From: Candidatus Woesearchaeota archaeon
GTDB taxonomy: Archaea; Nanobdellota; Nanobdellia; Woesearchaeales; JABMPP01
Reading direction: 5' to 3'
Assembly (NCBI GenBank): GCA_018303405.1
Contig: JAGVYD010000005.1
Location: forward strand, 1-47,387
Length of the DNA stretch: 47,387 nt
Position 1 is the stretch's first letter. Each line of letters opens with the position of its first letter. The notes under the pieces were generated by a model. That model was not told where the DNA came from and made no database searches. It was given only the letters and a program-made list of their open reading frames with translations. Shown here piece after piece: positions 34,434 through 41,048 of the stretch. The translations under genes were made by a program, and so were the position numbers.

Positions 34434-34664
34434 ATGGAAAACAACACAATTTTGATCATTGTGGTTTCAGTGCTTGTTGTAATTGCCGCAGTGCAGGCAG
34501 TTGAGCTTGGAGTGCTGAAGAGCAAGATAGAATCAGGCAGCTTCAGGGCCAGCGGATCAGCATCCACAAGCGTTAATGCCCCGGCCGGCGGGCCTTCTGG
34601 TGGAGCAGTTGGCAGCGGTGCACCGAGCCTGGACAGCCTTAGCGGAATGGTCGGCGGCTGCTAG
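34434..34664 (+). CDS. Small membrane-anchored protein ending in MVGGC
   Basis: This 76-residue protein consists of one N-terminal span (ILIIVVSVLVVIAAVQAV), a short linker helix, a Ser/Gly/Ala/Pro-rich unstructured arm and the terminal SLDSLSGMVGGC. That ending matches GLDQLGNMVGGC of the upstream protein, while the rest is unrelated, so the short C-terminal segment itself seems to be the functional part. The only cysteine is the last residue. GGAGGG lies just before the ATG. Confidence 0.8.
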   Translation: MENNTILIIVVSVLVVIAAVQAVELGVLKSKIESGSFRASGSASTSVNAPAGGPSGGAVGSGAPSLDSLSGMVGGC

Positions 34665-34777
34665 AAAGTTTTTTACATAGTTTTTTATATTTGCATGGAT
34701 TTCGCTGATTGCATAACAGGAAATTTGCTTACACGGGCAAAAGAATCCAAAGCACTTTTTGGATAGGGGTGGAAGAA

Positions 34778-34981
34778 ATGAACAAAAAAATGTTTATTGT
34801 TGTGATGGCAGTATTGATTGTTGGGACATTGATGATTTCCGGCTGTGCCAGCTCAAGCGACTCTTATGATTATAGGGGGAGCGAGGGAGCAGCGCCTGTT
34901 GGCGGCGGATGCGGAGTAAGCCTTCCGGCAGACAGTGTGGGGGCAGCGAGCCAGCCAGCAGCAAGCCAAGATTCTTTCTAG
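34778..34981 (+). CDS. Small lipoprotein with GGGCG segment
   Basis: This 67-residue protein has a signal peptide and lipobox LMISGC, so the mature protein is a lipid-anchored arm of about 45 residues rich in Ser, Ala and Gly. One further cysteine sits in APVGGGCGVSL, recalling the GGC tails of the two genes upstream. No folded domain is expected. The frame opens upstream at 34709, but the ATG at 34778 gives the canonical signal peptide. T-tracts and a TATA-like stretch at about 34668-34690 may mean a partial terminator and an internal promoter ahead of it. Confidence 0.75.
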   Translation: MNKKMFIVVMAVLIVGTLMISGCASSSDSYDYRGSEGAAPVGGGCGVSLPADSVGAASQPAASQDSF

Positions 34982-35023
34982 CTGAAGCCAGGATTATCAG
35001 AATACAATGGGTGAAGGCCTGAG

Positions 35024-35464
35024 ATGGGAAAGCAGTTCGTGAGCAAGAAAGTCGAAGAGGAGCGAAAGGAAGCTCAGGAAAGAAGGGTTAAGATTGATGA
35101 GGATATCAATGCCACAAAGAAAACAAAAAGGGGCAAGCGCCTGAGCATGATGTGGATTCTGCTGATAATTTTAATTGCCGGCACTGCTTTTGGCGCATAT
35201 TTGCACTACAAGCCCGGGAGATATGACTCATTTGCGAAATGCCTTACAGAAAAAGGGGTTATTATGTACGGTGCAGACTGGTGCCAGTATACAGCTGCGC
35301 AAAGAGGAATGTTCGGCAAGTCGTTCAAATATATAACATACAAGAATTATGATGCAAGGGATGACATCAAGATTACCCCGACATGGGAAGTTGATGGCCA
35401 ACTTTATGAGAGAGTGTTGGCATTTGACAGGCTTGCGGGCTTGTCAGGGTGCACCTTAAATTAA
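35024..35464 (+). CDS. Thioredoxin-like membrane protein with altered active site CQYT
   Basis: A charged cytoplasmic N-terminus (residues 1-40) and one span (42-60) precede a short thioredoxin-like domain: YDSFAKCLTEKGVIMYGADWCQYTAAQRGMFGKSF, KITPTWEVDGQLYERV and LAGLSGCTLN. Proteins of this type usually read WCPHC here. Here the second cysteine is threonine (Cys87-x-x-Thr90), leaving a single-thiol site. Cys73 and Cys143 might substitute. It therefore may act as a thiol transferase or binding protein rather than a dithiol oxidase. It sits in the operator D operon just before the triple-thioredoxin gene. Confidence 0.85.
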   Translation: MGKQFVSKKVEEERKEAQERRVKIDEDINATKKTKRGKRLSMMWILLIILIAGTAFGAYLHYKPGRYDSFAKCLTEKGVIMYGADWCQYTAAQRGMFGKSFKYITYKNYDARDDIKITPTWEVDGQLYERVLAFDRLAGLSGCTLN

Positions 35465-35480
35465 GAGGAGAGGGATATCA

Positions 35481-36911
35481 ATGGCTAAGAATGAAGATAT
35501 GATTCCGGAAGAGATGGATGACATGGAGCAAATGGACACTGCCGATGCAGCAGAAGACAGCCGGGCAGATTCAGATGAGGCACAGGATAATGATGCAGGC
35601 AGCAATAAGCAGCAGGCAAGCAAGGGAAAAAAACAGAAGCCTGGCAATGCCCATAAGGCAAAGCATGCCCTGAGCCACAAGAAAGCTGAGAAAAAAACCA
35701 CAGCAAAACACAGGCCCAAGCACGCAGGCAAGGCGCATGTTGAAAAAAAGGCAGCGAAGCCTGGCAAAGATTCATTAAAAGTGTGGCTTTTTGTGATCCT
35801 TGGAGTAGTCCTCGTTGTTAATGTAGCGCTGTTATACCAGATTTTGAAAGTGGCCGGCGAAAAGGAAAAGCAGGCAACAGAAGCCCAGGTCTTGCCAAAG
35901 CTGGAAATGGTGTCGCTTGTTGATTCAACCTGCGAGATGTGCTTCTCACTGAATGAGGCGGAAAGCGGCATTGTCAGGTCCAACTACAATATCACAGGCA
36001 AGAGGGTTGTGGAATACTCTTCAGCCGAAGGCAAGGAACTCATTGCAAAATATGGGATACAGAAGATTCCAACAATTGTTCTGACAGGCGAAACAGATAA
36101 AGTGACAATTGCGGGGTTTGGGGTTTCTTCTGATGGGATGGTGTTTGCCGGAACAGCGGCACCCTACGTCAATGCAGCAGATGGCCAGGTCAAGGGACTG
36201 GTGACTGTAACCTACTTAAGGCCAGGCAACTGCGCAGAATGCAGCGACCTGAATGACCTCATTTCACAACTGAGCGCATCCGGGATACAGATTGCAGACA
36301 AGAAGGAAATTGAAGTTGCGGGGAATGTTGGCAGGATGCTTGTTGACAAATATGCCATAACAATGGCGCCGACCCTCATCCTGTCGCCGGAACTTGCAGA
36401 ATACCCAGATGCAATTGGAAGCTGGTCGCTGATAGGAACAGTTGAGGAGGACGGCAATTATGTCATCCGAAACGCACAGGCAATTGGCATCCCCTATTAT
36501 GATATAACAACCAACACGCTTGGCGGCTTGCTCGATGTTACTTATATTGTCGACAAATCATGCGACGCGTGCTACAATGTCAGCATACACAGGGCAATCC
36601 TGCTGAGGTTCGGGGCCGAGTTTGGCAGCGAGACAACTGTTGATGTGTCAGACCCTGAGGGCAAGGCATTGATTGAAAAATACTCAATTACCAAGGTGCC
36701 TGCCATTGTGATGTCAGGCGATGCTGCGGCATATAGCGGCTTGGTCGAGGCATGGAGGCCTGTTGGAAGCGTAGAAGAGGATGGCACATTTGTCTTCAGG
36801 AACCCGCAGGTAATGACCGGGTCGATTTACAAGGACCTGGAAGTGGGCCAGGTGCTCGGCCAGGCCGAGACGGATGCTGCCACAGAAAACACAGCAGGCG
36901 CGACTGAATAG
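35481..36911 (+). CDS. Membrane protein with three tandem thioredoxin-like CxxC domains
   Basis: An acidic then very Lys/His/Ala-rich cytoplasmic tail (1-97) leads to one span (100-122) and three extracytoplasmic thioredoxin-like domains. Their active sites are CEMC (151-154), CAEC (251-254) and CDAC (361-364). The first and third are followed by a cis-Pro-like YGIQKIPTIVLTGE or YSITKVPAIVMSGD, and the second by YAITMAPTLILSPE. All three pairs are intact, unlike the preceding gene. It could store or pass electrons along a chain of sites or act as a disulfide isomerase. A T-rich stretch follows the stop. Confidence 0.85.
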   Translation: MAKNEDMIPEEMDDMEQMDTADAAEDSRADSDEAQDNDAGSNKQQASKGKKQKPGNAHKAKHALSHKKAEKKTTAKHRPKHAGKAHVEKKAAKPGKDSLKVWLFVILGVVLVVNVALLYQILKVAGEKEKQATEAQVLPKLEMVSLVDSTCEMCFSLNEAESGIVRSNYNITGKRVVEYSSAEGKELIAKYGIQKIPTIVLTGETDKVTIAGFGVSSDGMVFAGTAAPYVNAADGQVKGLVTVTYLRPGNCAECSDLNDLISQLSASGIQIADKKEIEVAGNVGRMLVDKYAITMAPTLILSPELAEYPDAIGSWSLIGTVEEDGNYVIRNAQAIGIPYYDITTNTLGGLLDVTYIVDKSCDACYNVSIHRAILLRFGAEFGSETTVDVSDPEGKALIEKYSITKVPAIVMSGDAAAYSGLVEAWRPVGSVEEDGTFVFRNPQVMTGSIYKDLEVGQVLGQAETDAATENTAGATE

Positions 36912-36950
36912 GCCGCGATTTTTTATTTCTATTTTTTTATTGCTGAAATC
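36912..36950 (+). terminator. Poly-T terminator after triple-thioredoxin gene
   Basis: Directly after the stop the sequence is GATTTTTTATTTCTATTTTTTTATTG, i.e. several T-tracts, the usual signal for archaeal transcription termination. It probably ends most transcripts of the operator D operon. Confidence 0.5.
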
Positions 36951-36984
36951 ATGATTTTTGACAAAAACTACTGGCAGAGCGGGC

Positions 36985-37767
36985 ATGGCATTGAATAGGG
37001 CATCAAAAAAATGGAAAGCATCCTTGATGAGGAGTACGCTGCAAAATATTGTCTCACAGCCTAGAAACCTGCTGCTGGCATTTTTGTTTGACCTTGCGTT
37101 TGTCTTTATAGCCTATATCCTGAGATTCACAATTCTGGACATGCTGGCTTCAACAATGCCAGTCGCGGCGGGCTGGGCGGCTGCGCTGCACCTTTTGGCC
37201 ATAATAATTTTTTACAGTGCAATCAAGTTCATTGTGCTGGTGCTTATCAGCGAATACAGCCAAAAAAAGCAAAGGCAGGACTACAGCAGGATCATGCCTT
37301 TCATCATACTGAATGCAGCGCTTGGCTTAATCCTTACAATTCTGCTCCTGATGCCTATCCTGGTTAACCTTATTCCTGTGTCCCAGGGATTGGCCATTTT
37401 TATCTATTGGGCGTATATGGCAACTGCATTGGCATTTTTTTATTTGTGGCTGAACCTTTCACATTCGTTTTTCATAATTGGCAATGGCGCCTTCGGGAGC
37501 CTGGGAAAAGGCCTGAAATTTACGCTCACGCAGTTCAGAAAGCATTCAGGAGTGGCTGGATTATTTGTGTCCGCGGCATTGGTGATAGCAGTGTTGGTGC
37601 TGCTCATGGACTTGGGGCTGCGGCTGGCGCTCAATGCAGAGACAATTAACATCTCCTATCCAAGAATTGCCATGTGGCTGACTTATGCCACCCTGTTTAT
37701 TTTCTATTTATTGCACGCTTTTTGCAGGGCTTACTTTTTGGACATTTGCCTAAAAAGCAAAGCATGA
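36985..37767 (+). CDS. Polytopic membrane protein, unknown
   Basis: About six hydrophobic helices in 260 residues with a basic N-terminus (ALNRASKKWKAS). Segments such as LLLAFLFDLAFVFIAYILRF and LFIFYLLHAFCRAYFLDICL are typical of uncharacterised archaeal membrane proteins. No transporter or enzyme motif is recognised. The ATG at 36985 is preferred to an upstream TTG at 36958. A T-rich terminator separates it from the thioredoxin operon, so it may be transcribed on its own or by read-through. Confidence 0.75.
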   Translation: MALNRASKKWKASLMRSTLQNIVSQPRNLLLAFLFDLAFVFIAYILRFTILDMLASTMPVAAGWAAALHLLAIIIFYSAIKFIVLVLISEYSQKKQRQDYSRIMPFIILNAALGLILTILLLMPILVNLIPVSQGLAIFIYWAYMATALAFFYLWLNLSHSFFIIGNGAFGSLGKGLKFTLTQFRKHSGVAGLFVSAALVIAVLVLLMDLGLRLALNAETINISYPRIAMWLTYATLFIFYLLHAFCRAYFLDICLKSKA

Positions 37768-37795
37768 GTTTTGCCTGTTGAAGACCTGAGAATAG

Positions 37796-37961
37796 TGGCC
37801 TTGCCCGAAACGTGAGTTTGGGCATCAATTTTGCGAAGCCCATTCCCGGAGGGGTTATGCATTTTTCGGGGTTGCAGAGGAGAAAAATGCAATTCGCGAG
37901 AAGATGCAAAGCTGAGCAGATGCCCAAACCGAGCCGGAAGGCGAGTTTTCGGACAAGGCCA
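37796..37961 (+). mobile_element. Structured hairpin element, copy 2, with 7-bp flanking repeats
   Basis: The gap before lgt holds a folded 166-base element. The ends pair as TGGCCTTG/CAAGGCCA (37796-37803 with 37954-37961), continued by CCGAAA/TTTCGG. Inner helices are GTTTGGGCATC/GATGCCCAAAC (37816-37826 with 37919-37929) and TGCATTTTTC/GAAAAATGCA (37858-37867 with 37882-37891), plus GCC-GGAA-GGC. AGAATAG abuts it on both sides (37789-37795, 37962-37968). It aligns with the minus strand of 29466-29683: the same unpaired blocks (CATCAATTTTGCGA; AAGATGC; ACC-GAGCC; AGGCGA; GTTTTC) and helices that covary. It ends just before the lgt TATA-like box. Confidence 0.6.
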
Positions 37962-38005
37962 AGAATAGGCAAACATTAAAATATGCATGAGAGGTTATTG
38001 GTGCC

Positions 38006-38761
38006 ATGTTCGAACACAATATTAATCCGGTGCTTGTAAGCTGGGGATTTTTGGAAATAAGGTATTATGGGATTATCTATGCCCTTGGGTTTGTATTTGC
38101 ATTGTGGTACCTTTTGCAGAGGAGCAGGCAGGGCAAGCTTTCACTCACTGAGGAAGAGATTTATGATTTCATGGTTTACCTTGTAGTCGGCGTTGTTTTG
38201 GGCGCGAGGCTTTTTGAGGTTGCATTTTACCATCCTGATTATTACTTTTTGAACCCTGGTCAGATTTTTGCTGTTTGGAATGGCGGCCTGTCATTTCACG
38301 GCGGATTTGTTGGCGGCGTGTTTGCATTGGTGCTGTTTCTCAGGAAAAGAAAGCATGATTTTTACGAAGTGGCGGATGCATTGATGGTCCCTTTGGCATT
38401 GGGTTTGGCCTTTGGGCGCCTGGCAAATTTCATCAATGGCGAGCTGTACGGCAGGGTAACAACAATGCCATGGGGGGTAAAGTTCCCGGGCGCAGATGGG
38501 TTCAGGCACCCCACACAAATCTATGAAAGCCTGAAAAATTTCCTGATATTCGGCACTTTGTTTTCAATCAGGGACAGGAAATTCAAGAAAGGCTTTTTGT
38601 TCTGGGGCTTCATCACATTGTATGGCATATTGAGGCTTGTCATTGAATTTTGGAAGGAGCCGGAAACAATTTTCCTTGGAATTCCCATGGGCCAGCTGAT
38701 GAGCGGGATTATGATTTTAACAGGAGGGTATGTGCTTTATAGCAAATATTTAAAAAAATAG
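38006..38761 (+). CDS. lgt: Prolipoprotein diacylglyceryl transferase
   Basis: About seven spans in 251 residues with all signature blocks: IRYYGIIYALGF, GGLSFHGGFVGGV, GLAFGRLANFINGELYGRVT (the Lgt signature with its essential Arg), FRHPTQIYES and the final GQLMSG. The enzyme moves diacylglycerol from a phospholipid to the lipobox cysteine of prolipoproteins. With lspA in the same window it completes the first two steps of bacterial-type lipoprotein making, in a genome that must handle archaeal ether lipids, so the donor lipid is an open question. A TATA-like TTAAAATATG about 25 bases upstream suggests a leaderless start. Confidence 0.96.
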   Translation: MFEHNINPVLVSWGFLEIRYYGIIYALGFVFALWYLLQRSRQGKLSLTEEEIYDFMVYLVVGVVLGARLFEVAFYHPDYYFLNPGQIFAVWNGGLSFHGGFVGGVFALVLFLRKRKHDFYEVADALMVPLALGLAFGRLANFINGELYGRVTTMPWGVKFPGADGFRHPTQIYESLKNFLIFGTLFSIRDRKFKKGFLFWGFITLYGILRLVIEFWKEPETIFLGIPMGQLMSGIMILTGGYVLYSKYLKK

Positions 38762-38843
38762 CCCAAGTAAGAAGTTATATAGCCTGGCATGGCATATGGA
38801 AGATTACGGCAGGATAAGAGGGATTAAGAGGGGACATCCAAAA

Positions 38844-39338
38844 ATGAAAGAAATTGACAATACGACCAAGATCATAGCAATAATTGTTATCGCAATAGTC
38901 GTCTACCTGTTGTCTTTTCTTGTCCTGAGAAATATTTTTGCCGGAGACCTTAACACAATCCAGCACATGGCTGCGATGAGGGGAGGAAGCGCAAATTATT
39001 ATCATACACTGATAACAACTTCATCCTTGCTTATTGCTGCTGTTGTTGCATTGATTGCAAGCCTTTTGCTGAAAAGCCAAAAAACAGCAGAACAGGGGAA
39101 GCCAGGCAAGGCTGACAAATCAAATGAGCTCAAAATAATAAAGAAAGCCCTGAGCGCAGATGAGAAAAAAATTGTAGAGGAAGTTGAAAAGGCAAGGGAG
39201 ATAACACAGGATTCCCTGAAGTTCAGGCTTGACTGGAGCAAGGCAAAGGTTTCGACAATACTGACCAACCTTGACAGGAAGGGGATACTGCAAAGGGAAA
39301 GGCTTGGAAAGACATACACAATCAAGCTTCAGAAATGA
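38844..39338 (+). CDS. Membrane-tethered winged-helix protein
   Basis: Two spans (IIAIIVIAIVVYLLSFLVL and LITTSSLLIAAVVALIASLLL) are followed by a basic linker and a C-terminal winged-helix domain: LSADEKKIVEEVEKAREITQDSLKFRLDWSKAKVSTILTNLDRKGILQRERLGKTYTIKL. The fold is MarR/TrmB-like, a layout common among archaeal membrane-bound regulators. It may regulate genes from the membrane in response to an envelope signal. Targets are unknown. The frame begins upstream at 38796 with an ATG close to a TATA box, which is a real alternative start; 38844 is chosen because MKEIDNTTK leads straight into the first span. Confidence 0.8.
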   Translation: MKEIDNTTKIIAIIVIAIVVYLLSFLVLRNIFAGDLNTIQHMAAMRGGSANYYHTLITTSSLLIAAVVALIASLLLKSQKTAEQGKPGKADKSNELKIIKKALSADEKKIVEEVEKAREITQDSLKFRLDWSKAKVSTILTNLDRKGILQRERLGKTYTIKLQK

Positions 39339-39358
39339 TTTTGCGAATTATGCACGGA

Positions 39359-40084
39359 TTATGATTCTGCCAGACGCGCAACAAGGCTGTTTCTGCTGAT
39401 TCTTCTTGCATTCCACCCTTCAAGGGCCAGCGCCTCAAGTGCTGGCGCAATCCTGTCAGATAATGGCATTGAGCGGAGTATAGCGCCCGGCTTTGCCACA
39501 CGCCTTAATTCACGGGCAAGTGCATTGGAATCTGAATAGCTAAATGCTGCCTGGACATCCATTATCCTGTCTACGCTTTTGTCTGGTATTTGCTCCAGTG
39601 CAGCAACGTCACTTTGCGCGAATTGAAGTGAGCCCCTTTTGCCAACATCAAGATGATTCGAGGAGTACCGTTTGTCAACACCTATCCATACTATCGTGTC
39701 ATTTTTCCTGTGGGCATTATAAAGCTGCGTCAAAGCCAAGCCTTCGCCAGCCCCCAGTTCCAGGATTGATGTATCAGGTGCGAAAAATTCGTGTACATAA
39801 GGGCGAGGGGAATGGCTTTCACCTTTGAGATTGTTATTGGCCCTGATTCCAATAGATTCCAGGAATTCCCGGTCGTTCGGGAAGAGGGACCGAAGATAGT
39901 ATGCTGCTGTGTGGTTGGTGTACCACAGGGGATTTTGGCCGTCGTAATGGTAATCTGGCAGAGCCTGCGGGGCTTCAAATAGCTTTCTTAAGCTAAAAAT
40001 ATCGTCTGGAGATAGCCAATCATGCCTGGTGGATTCAAACATCTGTTTAAGGAAGTCATAAAATGGAAAAAGTGGAGGTGCCAT
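39359..40084 (-). CDS. Class I SAM-dependent methyltransferase
   Basis: About 241 residues. The SAM-binding motif I is TSILELGAGEGLALTQLY, and motif II ends in the acidic residue of VWIGVDKRY. Later blocks are FAQSDVAALEQIPDKSVDRIMDVQAAFSY and ELRRVAKPGAILRSMP, matching the Methyltransf_11-like order. The N-terminal about 90 residues are probably a substrate-recognition region with no familiar motif. Substrate unknown. The ATG at 40084 is chosen because a TATA-like GCTTTATTAA lies about 25 bases upstream; an upstream TTG (40102) extends the frame. Confidence 0.85.
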   Translation of the reverse strand: MAPPLFPFYDFLKQMFESTRHDWLSPDDIFSLRKLFEAPQALPDYHYDGQNPLWYTNHTAAYYLRSLFPNDREFLESIGIRANNNLKGESHSPRPYVHEFFAPDTSILELGAGEGLALTQLYNAHRKNDTIVWIGVDKRYSSNHLDVGKRGSLQFAQSDVAALEQIPDKSVDRIMDVQAAFSYSDSNALARELRRVAKPGAILRSMPLSDRIAPALEALALEGWNARRISRNSLVARLAES

Positions 40085-40134
40085 GCATGAGCTAGCCTGC
40101 AAAAATTAATAAAGCTTGCCAATTGTGCATAGGG

Positions 40135-40187
40135 AAACGGTTCTTAAACCGTTCAGAACGGTTTAACTGGCAAGGAATATATATACC
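40135..40187 (+). promoter_or_regulatory. Three-half-site palindromic operator and TATA box
   Basis: AAACGGTT (40135-40142), AAACCGTT (40146-40153) and AACGGTTT (40157-40164) form two overlapping palindromes. The right-hand pair is perfect over 10-bp arms around CAG (40144-40166). The TATA box GGAATATATATACC follows at about 40174-40187, and transcription should start near 40210. A site just upstream of TATA suits either an activator or a repressor. The motif is unrelated to TTTACA-N5-TGTAAA. Confidence 0.6.
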
Positions 40188-40228
40188 CACCGGCTACTAA
40201 AAGCTAATCAAATTAAAAGGTGATGAAC

Positions 40229-40666
40229 ATGAAAAATAACACAATTTTGGCTGTTGTTGGAGTAATAGCTGTGCTTGCATTGGCAGGCTTTGCGGCCGGG
40301 CACGGCTTTGGAAGAGGCTATGCAACATATGGCACAACTGACGCTGGTGCATTTCAGGGCATGGGAGGCATGCATGGCATGATGGGCCAAGGCTTCAAGA
40401 ATGGCGGCATGATGGCAATGCACACTGAAGTTGAAGGAGCCCTGGAAAGCGGCGATTACCAGGCTTTCCTCGATATCCATGAAGAGTATGGCATGAGCAT
40501 GGACATAACCGAGGAGCAGTTCCAGCAGATGGCCAAATGGCATGAAGCCATGGAAGAAGGCGACTATGACACCCTCAACCAGATGAAGGCTGATGGATTT
40601 CAGCCAGGCTTTGGCAAAATGGGAGGCATGGGAAGGCATGGCGGCTGCCCCATGATGCAGGGATAG
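40229..40666 (+). CDS. Secreted Met/His/Gly-rich protein, possible metal binder
   Basis: This 145-residue protein has an N-terminal hydrophobic signal (ILAVVGVIAVLALAGFAAG). A Met/His/Gly-rich segment follows (GMGGMHGMMGQGFKNGGMMAMH), then a helical, acidic middle (YQAFLDIHEEYGMSMDITEEQFQQMAKWHEAMEEGDYDTL), and the end is KMGGMGRHGGCPMM. Clusters of Met, His and a terminal Cys are typical of Cu(I)-binding exported proteins, so copper handling is a reasonable guess, not proven. ATG 40229 is chosen because AAAAGGTG lies at the right distance. The unusual palindromic operator upstream implies tight control, and a strong hairpin terminator follows. Confidence 0.78.
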   Translation: MKNNTILAVVGVIAVLALAGFAAGHGFGRGYATYGTTDAGAFQGMGGMHGMMGQGFKNGGMMAMHTEVEGALESGDYQAFLDIHEEYGMSMDITEEQFQQMAKWHEAMEEGDYDTLNQMKADGFQPGFGKMGGMGRHGGCPMMQG

Positions 40667-40675
40667 TTCTTTGAT

Positions 40676-40722
40676 CCAAACTTTCTTTCAAAGAAAGTTT
40701 GGCATTTTACTTTTTCTTTTTG
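40676..40722 (+). terminator. Hairpin plus T-rich terminator
   Basis: A perfect 13-bp inverted repeat with a single central base (40676-40688 with 40690-40702) is followed by ACTTTTTCTTTTTG. Position and form fit a strong terminator of the Met/His-rich gene. GAAAGTTTGGCATT at its right arm (40693-40706) recurs as GAAAGTTTGACATT at 40992-41005, bracketing the hairpin array that follows. Confidence 0.65.
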
Positions 40723-40729
40723 TCAAGAA

Positions 40730-40976
40730 CCACCGGTCAGAGACCGTGGAATGCCATGTTTAGTTCCATAGACCTCGTGGTTAGTTTGGAATGCTTCGCA
40801 TTCCTAACTCCATAGAAACCTCGCGGTTTCTAGGGCACCGAAAATGCCGTGCATTTTCCAGTGTCCCAAAAATTGTTTCACAATTTTTGAGGACTTGAAC
40901 ATCATGAAAATGCAAAGCATTTTCATGATCCTGAAAATCGCTTTATGCAATTCAAAAATGCGATTTTCATGATGTT
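40730..40976. repeat. Tandem array of distinct perfect hairpins
   Basis: The 491-base gap between 40666 and 41159 contains no plausible gene. After the terminator come at least seven hairpins in about 240 bases: 40730-40749 (CCAcCGGTC/GACCGTGG), 40788-40804 (GGAATGC/GCATTCC), 40813-40832 (TAGAAACC/GGTTTCTA), 40840-40858 (GAAAATGC/GCATTTTC), 40867-40889 (CAAAAATTG/CAATTTTTG), 40901-40929 (13-bp arms) and 40933-40968 (GAAAATCGC/GCGATTTTC). A larger alternative pairing joins 40898-40910 with 40964-40976. Loops are mostly 3-5 bases. Each stem has a different sequence, so this is not a simple tandem repeat. Positions 41006-41048 hold nothing notable. Confidence 0.65.
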
Positions 40977-41048
40977 AGGAATTTTTCACTTGAAAGTTTG
41001 ACATTGGCTTTCCAGCCACCAGTTAATTTTCCTCCGAAATTGCCAAGG

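Noticed and set aside
36985-37767. Component of the thioredoxin operon
   Set aside because: It follows on the same strand, but poly-T tracts separate it and it has no conserved cysteine pair; membership is left open.
37697-37988. Leftward coding frames in the gap before lgt
   Set aside because: They cross the paired arms of the structured element and overlap a real gene; the folding and flanking repeats explain the sequence better.
40730-40976. CRISPR array
   Set aside because: The hairpins have different sequences and no constant repeat-spacer period; no cas genes are present in the window.
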